From Multifurca ochricompacta (lineage: Eukaryota > Basidiomycota > Agaricomycetes > Russulales > Russulaceae): 64,000 nucleotides of DNA. The notes under the pieces were generated by a model, which worked only from the letters and a program-made list of their open reading frames with translations, was not told where the DNA came from and did not search any database. Positions 1 to 12,284 of the stretch are shown here, piece after piece. The number at the start of each line of letters is the position of its first letter. Position 1 is the stretch's first letter. Location of the stretch: the NCBI GenBank assembly GCA_022496185.1, contig WTXG01000046.1:1-64000 (forward strand). Reading direction: 5' to 3'. The position numbers were made by a program, and so were the translations under genes.

Positions 1-2740
1 AAGTGATTTTACATCGGTCTTCTGTAACATTAAGGCATTCTGGAAAATAAAACAGACAAGAAAATAAAGACCTTACATACAGACCGAGGTGGCGAATTCG
101 TCAATAGGAGCTGAAGTCTATACTTGAGAGGCTGGCATAGAGCATAAATTGACAATGCCATATTCCCCACAACAAACGGAAGGGCTGAAAGGTTCAACAG
201 AACCATTATGGAAAAGGCCACCAGTATGCTGCATCATGCTGGTCTTTCCCTTGGTTTCTGGGAATGTGCAGTGCGAACAGCCTGTCACATATACAATAGA
301 ACGCCTATCTGCTCTAATAAGTGGAGGACACCGCTGAGCTTCTGGATGGGGACATTCCAGATGTCTCTACTTTAAAATATTTGGCTGCTTAGCCTACTAT
401 ACTGTCCCAGAGGACAAAAGACGTAAACTGGATCATAAAGCCAGGGAACAGTCTTTGTCGGGTATGCACCCCACTCTAAAGGATATCTTCTTTGGGACAT
501 GCATACTCGATCCTTCGTATTGTCAAGAGATGTGACATTCGATGAAGGGTCCTTCCCATCCAACCTTGCTAAGGACAGCAAGGGAAAGCAAAAGGAAAAA
601 GTTACGCCTTTTGTCTTAGAAATGAGAGGCCTGTCCAGCCTCAACCAGCAATAGCCACAGTTCCTCAGGCTCCTGAAGACAAGGACGCCGAGGTTGAGGA
701 ACAGGAGGTAGTGGAACCTCCTCAAATAAATCCTGAGCCTACCACACCTGAAAATGAACTGACACACATGATCAAACATCTATCAGACACCCCATCCCAA
801 ATCATGGAACCCTCTGAACTCCCCCAGAGAACCCGTGCCAAAAGACAATCTAAAAGAATGTTGGCAAAATTTCCCAACCAGTATTTACTAGGGAAAGTCC
901 ACGCTCTCAGCAACGTGACAGGGCTGTGCAGGAAGATTTAGATCTTGATACTGCCTGTCCCAAACGTTCACGCGCATGAATCCTCGATTTTATAATGAGG
1001 ATAATGCTGAGTTCGTGCAGGGTTCTTCCAGACTTGGGCATATGGAATTGCTAAATGCCGCAGGTGTCTCTATAGAGACCCCCTGACTTTTCAGGAGGCA
1101 ATGGAGTCTGACAATGCCAGTGAATGGCTTGAGGCATGTAGATATGAAATAGATGCCTTAGATAAACTTAATGTGTGGCGCCTTGAGAATCTTCCAAAGG
1201 AAGAAAGGCGTCAAATCAAAATGGGTTTTTAAGCTGAAACCAGATGGACGGTTTCGTGCTAGGCTCGTGGCAAAAGGTTTCACCCAAGTAGAAGGGGTGG
1301 ACTTCGATGAAACATTCTCTCCAGTCGCCAGATTTGAATCTCTTAGATTATTACTAGCGCTAGCTACGCTAGAGGATTGGGAAATCCACCAGATGGATGT
1401 CAAATCGGCATTCCTTCATGGCGATCTGGATGAGGAATTATATGGAGCAACCAGTTGGTTTCGTCGTTGCTGGTCAAGAGTCCAAAGTTTGTAGGCTACA
1501 AAAAGCATTATATGGCCTCAAACAAGCCTCCCGAGCATGGAATCTACATTCCATGCAGTTCTTAATGAACTGGGCTTACTCGGACGTACTCTGATGCAGG
1601 AGTATATGTGTATCATCAAAAGGAGGAGGATGATTCACTTTATGTCATTCTATATGTAGATGACATTACTATACTTGGGTCTTCCAATGATAAGATAACG
1701 TGGCTGAAGTCAGCTCTATCTAATCGATATGAGATGACTGACTTGGGAGAAATCCAGTCATACCTTGGAGTTAATATCACCAGGGATCGTCCTAACAAGA
1801 CACTGGAATTGACCAAGCAGCCTACGTTTTATCTATTATTGAGAAGTTTGGGATGAGGGATTCCAACCGAGTATATACTCCTCTTCCCTCTGGCGCTGAT
1901 GTTCATCTGGTCAAATTTGAAGGCCAGGCATCTACTTCTGAAATAAAGAAGTACCAACAGTTGATGGGGTCTCTGCTATGGGTGCAGATTGGAAGCAGAC
2001 CTGACATCAGTTTTGCTGTGGCGCGCCTTAGTCAATATGCTTCCAATCCCTCTCAAGATCACATGCGACTTGCAAAATATGTCTTAAAGTATTTAATAGT
2101 ACAAAAGACTGCAAGTTGCGTATTCTGGAGGGAATGGGGAGAGTGGCCTTCATGGCTTTGCAGATTCCTCATGGGGAGATCAAGAGGACTGCCGCTCTAC
2201 CTCAGGCTATGTGTTTTCTTGGCAAATGGTGCCATTTCATGGTGTTCCAGAAAGCAGAAAACAGTAGCACAGTCCACCACTGAGGCCGAATATATGAGCC
2301 TCTCTGAGGCTGCAAATCAGGCAGCGTGGTATAGGACTTTTATGGAGGAATTAGGGTATGAGGTATCCTCCCCTATACTACTCCACTGTGACAACAAGGG
2401 TGCCGTGGATTTGGCATTAAACCCAGTCACAGGAAGGCGGTCAAAGCATATACCTATCAAGTACCATGCCATTAGGGGGTACATTGAATCCACACAATTG
2501 AGTTAGTGCGTACCCCCACAGGTGAGATGCTGGCAGATGGCTTCACTAAGCCTCTACCAAGAGCATCGTTGAAACCATGGTCAATGGACTTGGATTTATG
2601 CTGGAATGAGAGAGCTGGAATCTGGAAACTTTGTATACCAGTTTCACTTTCCCACCATGCCATATGAGCACGTTCTCGACCTCGAGAGTGACGCAAGTGG
2701 TGTGTACGAAGTAGATATGTCAAGCATTCAGCTTGCATAA
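1..2740 (+). pseudogene. Ty1/copia retrotransposon pol remnant (integrase end, RT, RNase H)
   Basis: This is the 3' part of a copia-type pol polyprotein; the 5' half lies outside the window. The order is the integrase catalytic-core tail (TDRGGEFVN near 75-105, then MPYSPQQTEG near 152-181), a reverse transcriptase ([20 protein letters not shown] near 1216-1275, catalytic LYVDDI near 1650-1668) and RNase H (AQSTTEAEYMSLSEAANQ near 2268-2322, then LLHCDNKGAVDL). Integrase before RT is the Ty1/copia order and opposite to gypsy. The frame changes several times (for example near 1200, 1450-1500, 1590 and 1850) and stops interrupt it, so it is dead. The copia LTR at 2895-3391 follows in the same orientation. 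Confidence 0.92.
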
Positions 2741-2894
2741 GCGAATCTACAACTCGTATGCAAAACTCACAACCCGCACTTGAGAGTTAGAGAAGTTGGA
2801 TCTCTGGCTGGCGATATGCTCGTTTAATTGTGATGGCAGTGTGCTCATCCAACTCATTTCCCATCCATGACCAGATGCCTTCAGCATGGAGGGA

Positions 2895-3391
2895 TGTTGA
2901 ACACAGGAGATGTTCGGTGATGCTTCAGGCATCAGGTGATTAGATTAGCTACTTTGTAGATTAGATTAGATACCGGAGTTTCGGACTATTTACATTATCT
3001 TTATCACTTTCTTTCTCACATTCCGCAGTAGCTGACTGATGCACCATGTAACATGTGATTCCTGTAGTAGCCAATGGCCTTTCTCCCTCATTTGTTGTTT
3101 GGACTTTGTCCGGCACTTGTGGACTTATTCCCAGTGCACAGACCATCCCTTGGATAGTATATAAGGGTGTCTGTTTCGTCTCTTCCACTTCAGAGTTTCT
3201 TCAATCTCTGAAGTGTAAGTTCTACTATACTCTCTATCATACCTTTGACTAACCATCTCTTGTAGATAACTTGTCTTTCTAGGTCAGTAGAATAGTAATA
3301 GAGTTTCTTCAATCTCTGAAGTATAACTTGTCTTTCTAGCCTAACCGCTAACTCATTACAGTCAGTATGCTGCGCACATGCCTGTTTCACA
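2895..3391 (+). repeat. 3' LTR of the copia element
   Basis: The LTR runs from TGTTGAACAC to CTGTTTCACA (497 bp) and follows the copia pol remnant after a short purine-rich tract. It contains a TATA-like TATATAAGG near 3160. Its extent is fixed by a second, inverted copy at 4019-4520 whose ends are proven by a target-site duplication. The 5' LTR is outside the window, so the target duplication of the full element cannot be checked. A short repeated motif (tttcttcaatctctgaagt) occurs twice inside, near 3194 and 3304. Confidence 0.85.
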
Positions 3392-3921
3392 CCAAAGACT
3401 GAGCTACTCGCTTTTCTAGCTCTTACACCTGCACCAGGCATTACATTAAGTCAAGTCTCCTCCACTGTGGCTTCATCCAGTCAAAGCCAGACCTTGCACA
3501 ATGAAGAACTCATCAACCGTTGAGACAAGGATAATCTTTCACAACAAGTCCTTGGCTCTGCTGTCTGGAAAGATTTTGAAACTGAGTTTGGATACTACAT
3601 CTATCATGACAATCAGTACCAGCCAGTTGAATACAATGAACAAAAACAGGTTTGGTACCATATCCGTTACTCTAGAAGCCATAGTTCCTGGGTCACCACA
3701 GGACCTGCCCCACCAGAGTATGGCTTAGGGCCTTGGAGAGAAAATCCTCCAGCTATCATCACTGACTCAGAAACAGAAGAATACATCAAAGAAAGCAGCG
3801 AAGACACACAAGTCATAGCCACTAGATTTATGGCTCTGACAGTTGCACCTGAGAGTACCATGTTCAGAACATCTGCTTTGGTCTCTCCTCAGATCACACA
3901 ACAAACTTCAGACACCCCAAC
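3392..3921 (+). mobile_element. Truncated chromodomain-gypsy stub (LTR tail, primer site, gag start)
   Basis: Positions 3425-3445 match the last bases of the gypsy-A LTR. They are followed by the same primer-site sequence and the N-terminal part of gag (about 3468-3921), nearly identical to 5044-5500 of element A. The fragment stops abruptly at 3921 where the 5' LTR of A begins. The sequence right of A (12879 onward) does not continue gag, and the 5-bp flanks of A (ccaac and acatc) do not match, so this is not a simple insertion of A into an intact relative. A deletion or an inter-element recombination must have removed the rest. Confidence 0.75.
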
Positions 3922-5022
3922 TGTTACAAACCCCACTGCATCATCTTGTTTCTTTTCATTTCACGTGATGTGCTGTTTGGCCTCATTTGCCCTTTGTTGA
4001 TCACATTTATGACTTTCTTGTGGAACAGGCATGTGTGCAGCATACTGACTGTTAGTGGTTAGCGTGTAAGGCTAGACAAAGAAAGTTACTTCAGATGTTA
4101 GAAGAACTCTATTAACTATACTACTGACCTAGACAAAGAAAGTTCTATGTAGAGAACGTTAGTCTAATTGGTAAAGTAGATAGTATGAAAGGAACTTACA
4201 CTTCAGATGTTAGAAGAACTCTGAAGTGTAGAGGACGAAACAGACACCCTTATATACTCTTCGAAGGATGGTCTGTGCACTGGGAATAAGTCCACAAGTG
4301 CCAGACAGAGTCCAAACAATAAACATGAGGGAGAAAGGCCATTGGCCATTACAGAAATCACATGTTACACAGTGTATCAGTCAGCTACTGCGGAATGTGA
4401 GAAAGAAAGTAATAATGATAATGTAAAAGTCCGAAACTCCGGTATCTAATCTAATCTACAAAGTAGCTAATCTGATTACCTGATGCCTGAAGCATCACCG
4501 AACATCTTCTGTGTTCAACATTTCTTTGTACCTATTTGTCCCTTATCTCTGGACCAGGCTGTGCTTATCTCTGACTCATACCTTACACAAGAACTCTTAC
4601 ATATTTTCCCACCAGAATCACAACTATACTGGATCCATCTACATATATTCTCATCTGGCCCACCCTGACTCCATTCCCTATTCAGTTAGATTATGACTTT
4701 GTTGATACATCGAGTACGTTACTCTGATTTAGACTCCGACCTCTATTATGTATATAAGGCCTGTCTAGATAGCCTGTATGCCTTAGACTCGACTTCTTAA
4801 TCGACTTGGTGCATTGCCTTCTGGGTGATCTCTAAGACCTGACTCCTGAATCGTCTCAGTGCTTCTGGCACTCTTCTGCTCACCAATACTAAGGGATTAG
4901 CTCCTTGGTATTGACTTCTCAACCCAACCTCTGTGTACTTGAAAGACAGTACACACTTGACTTTGTAGTTTTGCTACACAACTTATCACATGTTGTGTTG
5001 AACACCTGCACCAGGTGTTACA
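3922..5022 (+). repeat. 5' LTR of gypsy A, interrupted by a solo copia LTR
   Basis: Runs from TGTTACAAAC to CCAGGTGTTACA. Without the inserted 502-bp copia LTR and its 5-bp duplication it is 594 bp, the same length as the 3' LTR at 12285-12878. A TATA box (TATATAAG) is at 4751-4758. Exactly 34 nt after the first base of the TATA box is AGACTCGACTT (4785-4795), the presumed start of the R region, which is complementary to the primer site just after the LTR. Confidence 0.93.
4019..4520 (-). repeat. Solo copia LTR inserted in the 5' LTR of gypsy A
   Basis: A 502-bp inverted copy of the copia LTR at 2895-3391. It is flanked by the exact duplication TTTCT (4014-4018 and 4521-4525). The 3' LTR of A (near 12379-12388) holds the empty site with a single TTTCT, which proves both boundaries. 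Confidence 0.95.
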
Positions 5023-5036
5023 TTAAGTCAAGTCTC
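5023..5036 (+). other. Self-complementary primer binding site of gypsy A
   Basis: AAGTCAAGTCT at 5025-5035, two bases after the LTR end, is complementary to AGACTCGACTT at 4785-4795 except for one position that looks like a decayed CpG. It does not begin with the TGG expected for a tRNA 3'-end primer site. Tf1/sushi-type elements prime reverse transcription in this way from the 5' end of their own RNA. Confidence 0.65.
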
Positions 5037-5043
5037 CCCCACT

Positions 5044-6571
5044 GTGGCTTCATCCAGTCGAAGCCAGACCTTGCACAACGAAGAACTCATCGACTGTCAA
5101 GATGAGGATAATCTTTCACAACAAGTCCTTGGCTCTGCCATCTGGAAAGATTTTGAAACCGAGTTTGGATACTACATCTATCATGACAATCAGTACCAGC
5201 CAGTTGAATATGATGAACAGAAATGGGTTTGGTACTGTATCTGTTACTCTAGAAGCCACTGTTCCTGGGTTACCACAGGACCTGCCCCACCAGAGTACAG
5301 CTTAGGACCTTGGAGAGAAAATCCTCCAGCTATTGTCACAGATTCAGAGAACAAAGAATACATTGAAGAAAGCAGCAAAGATGCACAGGTCATAGCCATC
5401 AGTTTTACAGCTCCAACAGTTGCACCAGAGAGTACCATGTTCAGAACAACTGCTTTGGACTCTCCCCAGATTACACAGCAAACTTCTGACACTCCAACCC
5501 TCACCTACCCAATCATGTCCACCATTGCCACACAGTTACCCAACCCAGCTCCAGCTGTCCCTACACCAAACCTCCCTCCCCCATCAGGACACCTTACAGG
5601 AGTCCTGCCAACCACATTTACAGGTGATTGTTCTCAGAGCAAAAAGTTCATGCTCAAGTTCGAGACTTTCAAAAACTTCAATCACGATGTCCCACAAATA
5701 GTGAACCCCTTCCAGTGCATCAATCTCTTCCTCTTGCTCATCAGAGGGGACTCCATAGATGACTGGACAATGGAGCAAATAGAATGGCTGAATGACAGAG
5801 TTACAGCTGGAACTAGAACCACAGATGAGGATCTATGGGATATAGTGGCACAAAGATTCAAAGACGCCTTTACAGATGGGCAGGCCAAGCAGAAGGCTGC
5901 CAGAGAATTGAAATCCTTGAAGATGGAGAGAGGGGATTTGGACAGCTATGTGGCCAAATTCCACAACCTGGCCAAACGAGCAGGGTACAATGTAAATGAA
6001 GAGGCAATGCTTGACCTCTTCTCCCAGGGACTACCTAACCCCCTGGTGAAGAATATTATCTAATTTCATCACCCTGAATCATGGAGCCAGTGGACAAACA
6101 CTGCCAGGAGACAGCAACAAGATTATCTGGACTTCCAGACACGCTTCAGTGTAGACACAAAGAAGGGCAAAACCCATGACCAATGGAAGGCAGCATTTGG
6201 GGTGAAACCTACAACCTCACGAGACCCAAATGCCATGGATACATCAGCAGACCATACCAAAGCCTGCACAGTGCTCACCGACAATGAAAAGAAAAACCTC
6301 ATGAAAGAAGGGTGCTGCTTCCACTGCCGGGCCCAAGGACACATGTCACAATTTTGCCCCAAGAAAATGATCCATGCCACTGAAGCTACTGTGGCTACCA
6401 CTACCACAATGCCACCTGCACAAAATTTGCCCATGCCCATCAAAGAAAATCCAGTAACTGCCTCGAAGACAAAAGAACAAAAGGCAGAGGCCATATGGGA
6501 ACACATGATGAACAAAGACAGGCAGTTCGTGCCTTGTTGTTGATAAGGCCTTTGGCCACAAGGATTTTTGA
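5044..6571 (+). pseudogene. gag: gag of gypsy A (broken)
   Basis: Structural polyprotein of the element. It begins with GTG in the same place as in B and C; the frame is open to 6060, where a TAA replaces the glutamine codon seen in C. The rest continues to a CCHC zinc knuckle (CFHC-type: CCFHCRAQGHMSQFC near 6310-6355) that would bind RNA. A small frameshift near 6535-6545 separates the knuckle part from the last residues, which end at the TGA of 6569-6571 just after the frameshift heptamer. Low-complexity proline-rich sequence lies in the first third, as in C. Confidence 0.9.
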
Positions 6572-6600
6572 TTGGCTCACCCCATCGCCTGGGCAAGAGC
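6562..6600 (+). promoter_or_regulatory. Programmed -1 frameshift signal of gypsy A
   Basis: Heptamer GGATTTT (6562-6568) directly before the gag stop TGA, a 6-nt spacer, then a stem-loop (GCTC...GAGC with an inner CCC/GGG, 6575-6600). The loop is 2 nt shorter than in B and C but the stems are kept. Confidence 0.7.
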
Positions 6601-9600
6601 TTCATGTAACTTCTGTGTACACTAGTGTTTCAAGTCTCTAAAAATACCAGTACACTTTGAAACCAAACAGAAGATGGCCAACAATGGATATTGATGACTC
6701 TGGAGCAATGGACAATTTCATCAGTCAATACTCCAGAGGCACTAGGATTGGGGACACAATTACTTCCCCAGGAAAAAAATATTTGGAACATAGATGGGAT
6801 GGCTAACAAAGCTGGAAGATCACACATTGCTGTGACTTGGAAGTACAGGTTGGGAACAGACCAAACAGCTCTGTTCCTCATCACGATCTAGGAGACAAAG
6901 ATATGGTTTGGATACCCATGGCTGGCAGCATTTGAACCAAAATAATTGGGCAGAAGCAACCATGGACAAGAACTTTTACCCAGTCATATTACATCCTGGG
7001 ATACAATTATGCTGCACAACACCCTCTACCATGCCATGTTATGGGATAGCTGTCACCTGGAGTGATGTGGAACCTGTGGATCAGGTGTACTGTTCATCAC
7101 GAAAGCATCGAGCTGGCTCAGGCAGAGCGCAAAAGAATGGAAAAGATTTGAAGAAGTGTCCCCTGAATATCACCACATTGGAAGGTCTTTTCAGGAGGAA
7201 TCACAATGTTTCCCCCCTCTTGACCCTGGGATCATGCCATCAACTTTGTCCAGACACTCCTCAGTCGGTGATTGCAAGATCTATCCATTGTCCCACTGGA
7301 AAAGAAGTGCTCTCTACTTCCTGAGGAACATTAGCAAAAGGATACATACGACCTCTAACTTCCCTATGCCTCACCCTTCTTTTCATTAAAAGAAGGACAG
7401 AAAGCTGACGGTACAGGATATGACAGATTAATGAACTTACAGTGAAAAACAACTACCCGCTTCCTTGATCTCAGAAATCATCAATAAAATGATGAACAAG
7501 GCTCTATTTTCAAAATGATGTCCGTTGGGGTTACAACAATATTCATATCTGAGAAGGCACCAGCCCAAAGCCCCTTCAAGACCAATCAAGGACTCTTCGA
7601 ACCCAACTCATGTTCTTTGGCCTAACAACTGCCTGCAACCTTCAGTCAATGATGAATCATATTTTCCAAGACCTGATCCTACGGAAGAAGTGGTCATATA
7701 TATGGATGACATCCTAGTGGCTACCAGAATGACTTGATCATCATTGCACTCACATTCATGAGGTACTAGCCAAGCATGACCTCTACTTGAAACCAGCCAA
7801 GTGTTCTTTCGAACAAACCAGCATTGAATACCTTGGTGTCATTTTGGAAGGGGGTCAAGTATGCATGGACCCTGTAAAGGTACAAGGAATTTGGGAATGG
7901 TCTATACCCCAGTGTACCAAGGACATCAGATCATTCATTGGTTTCTGCAACTTCTATCAATGATTTGTCAAAGGGTTTTCAGCTATAGCCCAACCCCTAA
8001 ACGACTTATTAAAGAAGGACACACCCTGGCACTGGGATATGCCCCAACAAGAGGCTTTCGACCAGATAAAAACGATCATTAGTTTGGAACCTGTTCTCAT
8101 CCAACCCGATCTGGAAAAGCCATTCGAACTTGAAGTTGATGCCTCTATGTATGCCAATGGAGCCGTTCTCTCACAATGTGATGGTGCAGGGATTCTCCAC
8201 CCTGTCGCATTTTATTCAGAAACCTTTTCATCAGCAGAAAGAAACTATGACATTTGGGACAGAGAATTATTGGCTATCGTAAAAGCACTACAACACTGGT
8301 GACCATACTTGGCTGGATCTCTGCACAAAACCATCATCTATATGGACCACTCCAATCTCCTCTACTGGCAAGAACCTCATAAAATTAGTTGATGGGTAGC
8401 ACGTGAAGTTTGGGAGCTAGAAGAATACAACTTTACACTCAAACACCTCCCAGGAGCTTGTAATGCACACGCGGATGCCCTATCCAGACCAGCTGGTAGT
8501 AATGAAGGAGAAAATGATAACAACAACATTATAGTCTTACCAGAAGATGTCTTTACAAAGACAGCAGTTGTCAGCCTTCATGACATGGACTTGTGGGCCC
8601 AAGTGACACAAAACATGAACCAGGAATTGTGCAAATCCTGGGTAGAACCCACAATTTGAAGATGAAGAATGGGCTCTGGTGGAAAGACAATGATAGACTG
8701 GTTGTCACCAGTGGCAACAACATTAAGAGGGGGGTGATCCATTTTCACCATGACCTTCCCTCTGCAGGACATCCGGGCATCGCCAATACCTACACTCTGG
8801 CCAAACAAGACTACTGGTGGCTGAACATGAAGAAGGATGTAGAGGCATATGTCAAGGGATGTGCAGAATGCCAAGCAAATAAAGTAAACACACACCTGAG
8901 ACCACCAGCACTTTCACCCATCATGCTGATCGTGACAGCTCCTTTCCAAACTATTGCCATGGACTTTATCGTCAAACTACCACAGTCACAAGGGTATGAC
9001 TCAATACTCACTATCACAGACCACAATTGCTCAAAAGCCACCCTTTTTATCCCCTGTAATGAGACAATATTGGCAGAAGGAGTTGCCAAACTCTACCTAA
9101 ACCACATATACCGGCACTATGGACTCCCCCAGAAAATCATTTCTGACTGAGACCCACGATTTGCATCCATGTTTGCTCATGCCCTCTGCAAATGCCTTGA
9201 TATCCAGCAGAACATTTCTATAGCATATCACCCTCAAACAGATGGGCAATCAGAATGAACAAACCAATGGCTGGAACAGTATCTTCGATTCTGGTGCAAT
9301 GAGTGACAAGATGACTGGGCAGAATGGTTGGCGACAGCTGAGTTCGCACACAACAGCTGGCCAAATGGGACAACAAAGGTCTCCCCTTCTCCCTTATTAT
9401 GGGATGGAATCCCTGCACTACTTGGACAGATAAGCCCACAAATGTGCCATCTGTAACGCAGTGTATCGGCCAATGGGAAGAGATACGGGAATCAGCCAAT
9501 AGAAACCTTCAGAAGGCGCAAAAGACCCTGGCCAAGAAGCCCACAAGGTTTACACCCTACCAAGTTGGAGATCAAGTGTGACAGAATTCTCCCTGCGACA

Positions 9601-10539
9601 TTACTAATGACTTGACATCATGTTTCACTGGTGTTTGCTTACTGAGGGCCTAACCCCTCCTTATTCTCCATAGTTCTAGCTTGATCTACTATTAGACATT
9701 ATATCATAGTACTAGATGCTTCTACATAATATGACATAGCTAGCTCCACATGTATTTAAAGACCAACTAGAGTAGAGAGACAGACTAAGTCTGTTCTCTT
9801 GTGTTCAATCCAAGGTGCTTTTGACTTCATTGAACTCTCTCAGTAGAAACCCCACTTGAACTCTCCAAGATGTGACTTGGAGAGCCTTCGACCCCCTTGA
9901 ACTTGTTGCAGGACTGAGCGTCCCTGCTGTCGACTTCAACTCTCACGCACACCCTTTGACTTCGTTGAGGGCTTGAACTGAACTTGCTCTTGCTGTGACC
10001 TTGAATCTTGACTTGTCTTGCTCCCTCTTGTTCAACTTTGACACAGTTCCCGCACCTAACTGTGACATCAAGTCTGGCTGGAAGGACATAACATCCATAC
10101 CTCTCATCCAACGGCAAAACTTGCTCCCAGATGCCATGGTCTGTTCAAGATAGAACAGAAGCTGTCTGATGTTACATACAAACTAACATTACCACCCACA
10201 TGGAAGATCCATCCTGTCTTCCATGCCAACCTTCTAACACCATACAAAGAGACTTCTATTCATGGACAGAATTTCCCCAGACCTCCTCCTGAATTAGTTG
10301 ACAGAGAACTGGAGTGGGAGGTAGAGCATATCGCTGACACTAAATGGAAAGGCTGAGGGCACAATTGGAAGCTTCACTATCTGATCAAATGGAAGGGATT
10401 CCCTGATGCTGACAACTCATGGTAGTCTGCTGTGGATGTCTTTGTGCCCAAGCTTATTGAAGACTTCTATAGATGCCATCCCCAGGCAGATAAAGAGCAG
10501 GCTGCTATACATTCAACAAGACTGCCTTCTTCCCCATGA
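6568..10539 (+). pseudogene. pol: pol of gypsy A (broken; protease, RT, RNase H, integrase, chromodomain)
   Basis: Decayed polyprotein in the -1 frame relative to gag. Recognisable parts are the retropepsin region near 6690 (the DSGA motif reads DDSGAMDN), reverse transcriptase (YMDDILVAT at about 7700-7726), RNase H, integrase zinc-binding domain (HHDLPSAGHPG...CAECQANK, about 8745-8885), the integrase core (AMDFIVKLP near 8957) and a C-terminal chromodomain (WEVEHI...YLIKWKGFPDADNSW, about 10315-10425). Several stops are CGA/CGG to TGA changes (near 8301, 8391, 9148, 9256) and there are frameshifts in the RT. The solo LTR at 9577-10067 splits the integrase C-terminal region. Confidence 0.92.
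9577..10067 (+). repeat. Solo LTR E1 (TGTGAC...GTGACA family)
   Basis: A 491-bp LTR flanked by the exact duplication TCAAG (9572-9576 and 10068-10072). It is an inverted relative of 11260-11759. I take the plus strand as its sense strand because a TATA-like TATTTAAAG (near 9751) is followed about 25 nt later by a short dyad (ACAGACTAAGTCTGT), a plausible start of R. No internal region remains, so this is an LTR-LTR recombination product. Confidence 0.9.
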
Positions 10540-10557
10540 CTGCCCAGAACAACATCC

Positions 10558-12253
10558 ATGTCTCCATCTAGTGTCCACACCTCTGCTGCCATTGATGTGT
10601 TTCCCTTACTTTCTCCTTTGCATCCTCCTTCTCGCCCATTATCTCCTATTGACTATGATGTGGCTGCCAAAGTGGCTGAAGGGATCAGAACCACTGATGT
10701 CAACGAAGATTTTGATTTGCCCAAACACCCTCATCCCAACAACTTGATTGATGTCGACTTTGGTGATGAGGCCCCAGAGTTCCTGTTCTTCCTGAACAAC
10801 CCTGACTCACAGTTTTACTTTCCACTTATGATCCCAACATCTAGGAATGATGGCACCACTGAAGTGGCCAAATACATTTATTACACCAACAAAGGTATGG
10901 ATGTAGCTGGGTGTTTGGAAAAAGGAGGGCCAGTCTACAGGGCCCCAGTGTATCTGGAGGAAAAGAAAGTCAACCGGCTTCACTATGTCTTGGGGCCAGA
11001 ACATCTACAGCATCTTTTGACCCATGACCCTCGTGCCTTCGCCATCAATGAGGTGCTCCGGGACTTACGCATGCCACAACTAACTGCTGAAGTTGCATGG
11101 TTGCACAAATTCCAGGTGCTCAGGGACAACCTAGAAATGCAGCACCACAACTATGAGCGACAAATGGTGAAAATCAACCAAGGGGTTTTTGACATAGAGC
11201 ACCACCTGGTGAACATCAGGACAAGACTGGAGTTAGGGGAGGCATACCAGATCATATCCTGTCACAGTTAGGTGCGGAACTGTGTCGAAGTCAAACAAGA
11301 GTGGGCCTTTCAAGTCAAGACTCAAGGTCACAGCAAGGTCAAGTTCAGTTCAAGCCCACAATGAAGTCAAAGGACACGCACACAAGAATCAAAGTTGATG
11401 GCAGAGACACTCAGTCCTGCAACAAGTTCAAGATGATGAAGGCTCTCCAAGTCGCATCTTGGAGAGTTCAAGTGGGGCTCTAACTGAGAGGATTCAAGGA
11501 TTCCAAAGCACCTTGGATTGAACACAAGAGAACAGACTTAGGTCTGTCTCTCTACTTTACTGTACTTTAAATACAAGTAGTTCTAGCTATGTCATAGTAA
11601 ATAGAAGGTTCTAGGACTATGACATAGTATCTAAATGGTTGTGCAGTAGAACTAGCTAGAACTAAGGAGAATTAGGAGGGGTTAGGCCCTCAGTAAGCAA
11701 AACACCGGTGAAACACAATATCAAGTCATTAGTAACATCGCAGGGAGAATTCTGTCACATATCCGAATGGTATGCCAATATCTTTGCTCAGCCCCTCCCC
11801 CGCTGCTGCCTTGACCTTGCACCCTGACTCAACCCCCACTGCTTCAAAATGCCATGCCTCCATGAAAATCCAGATGGTAAGCTTTGCTGGCACTGTAGCA
11901 GCAAGTACCATCTCAGCTGGTGCTGCCCCACAGCCAAGAAACGATGTCAGCATTGCCAGAGCACCTCGCACTGGAGCTGCCAATGCCTGTTTCAACAGCT
12001 CACACAGGCCCCCACCATCCAGAATCCATTGGGATGGTGTGGCAAATGTCTTTCCCACAACACCAGCCACCAAGAGATCGACTGTCATGTTTACAATGGC
12101 TGCTTTTGCTGTGGGAGATGGGGGCCCTATGGTTTTCTATGAACACACATTTGCCCCACGAATGAAGAAAAGGAGAACTATGATGCTGATCACTATGCCG
12201 TAGCTGACAATTACCTCTCCTTGGTCCATGATGATGATGGTATGCCACTCTAG
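10558..12253 (+). pseudogene. Third ORF of gypsy A (multi-zinc-knuckle protein), interrupted
   Basis: An accessory ORF starting 19 nt after the pol stop, with ATG at 10558. The first part is open for 237 codons and contains the block (Y)TNKGMDVAGC and GPVYRAPVYLEE shared with B and C, then a Leu/Glu/Gln-rich, probably coiled-coil stretch. The solo LTR E2 splits it at 11260. The second part (about 11765-12253) has two C-x2-C-x4-H-x4-C knuckles and two further Cys/His clusters ending in GRWGPYGFL; the latter reaches a TGA where B and C read arginine. The function is unknown. Its conservation with B and C at strong DNA divergence suggests it was once selected. Confidence 0.8.
11260..11759 (-). 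repeat. Solo LTR E2 (TGTGAC...GTGACA family)
   Basis: A 500-bp LTR flanked by the exact duplication TATCC (11255-11259 and 11760-11764), inverted with respect to E1. The minus strand is assigned as sense from the TATA-like box and dyad shared with E1. It splits the third ORF of element A. Confidence 0.9.
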
Positions 12254-12284
12254 CTGGCTCTGCTAGGACTTAGAGAGGGGGTAA

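Noticed and set aside
1171..2506. Functional copia reverse transcriptase
   Set aside because: Several frameshifts and stops separate the integrase, RT and RNase H parts.
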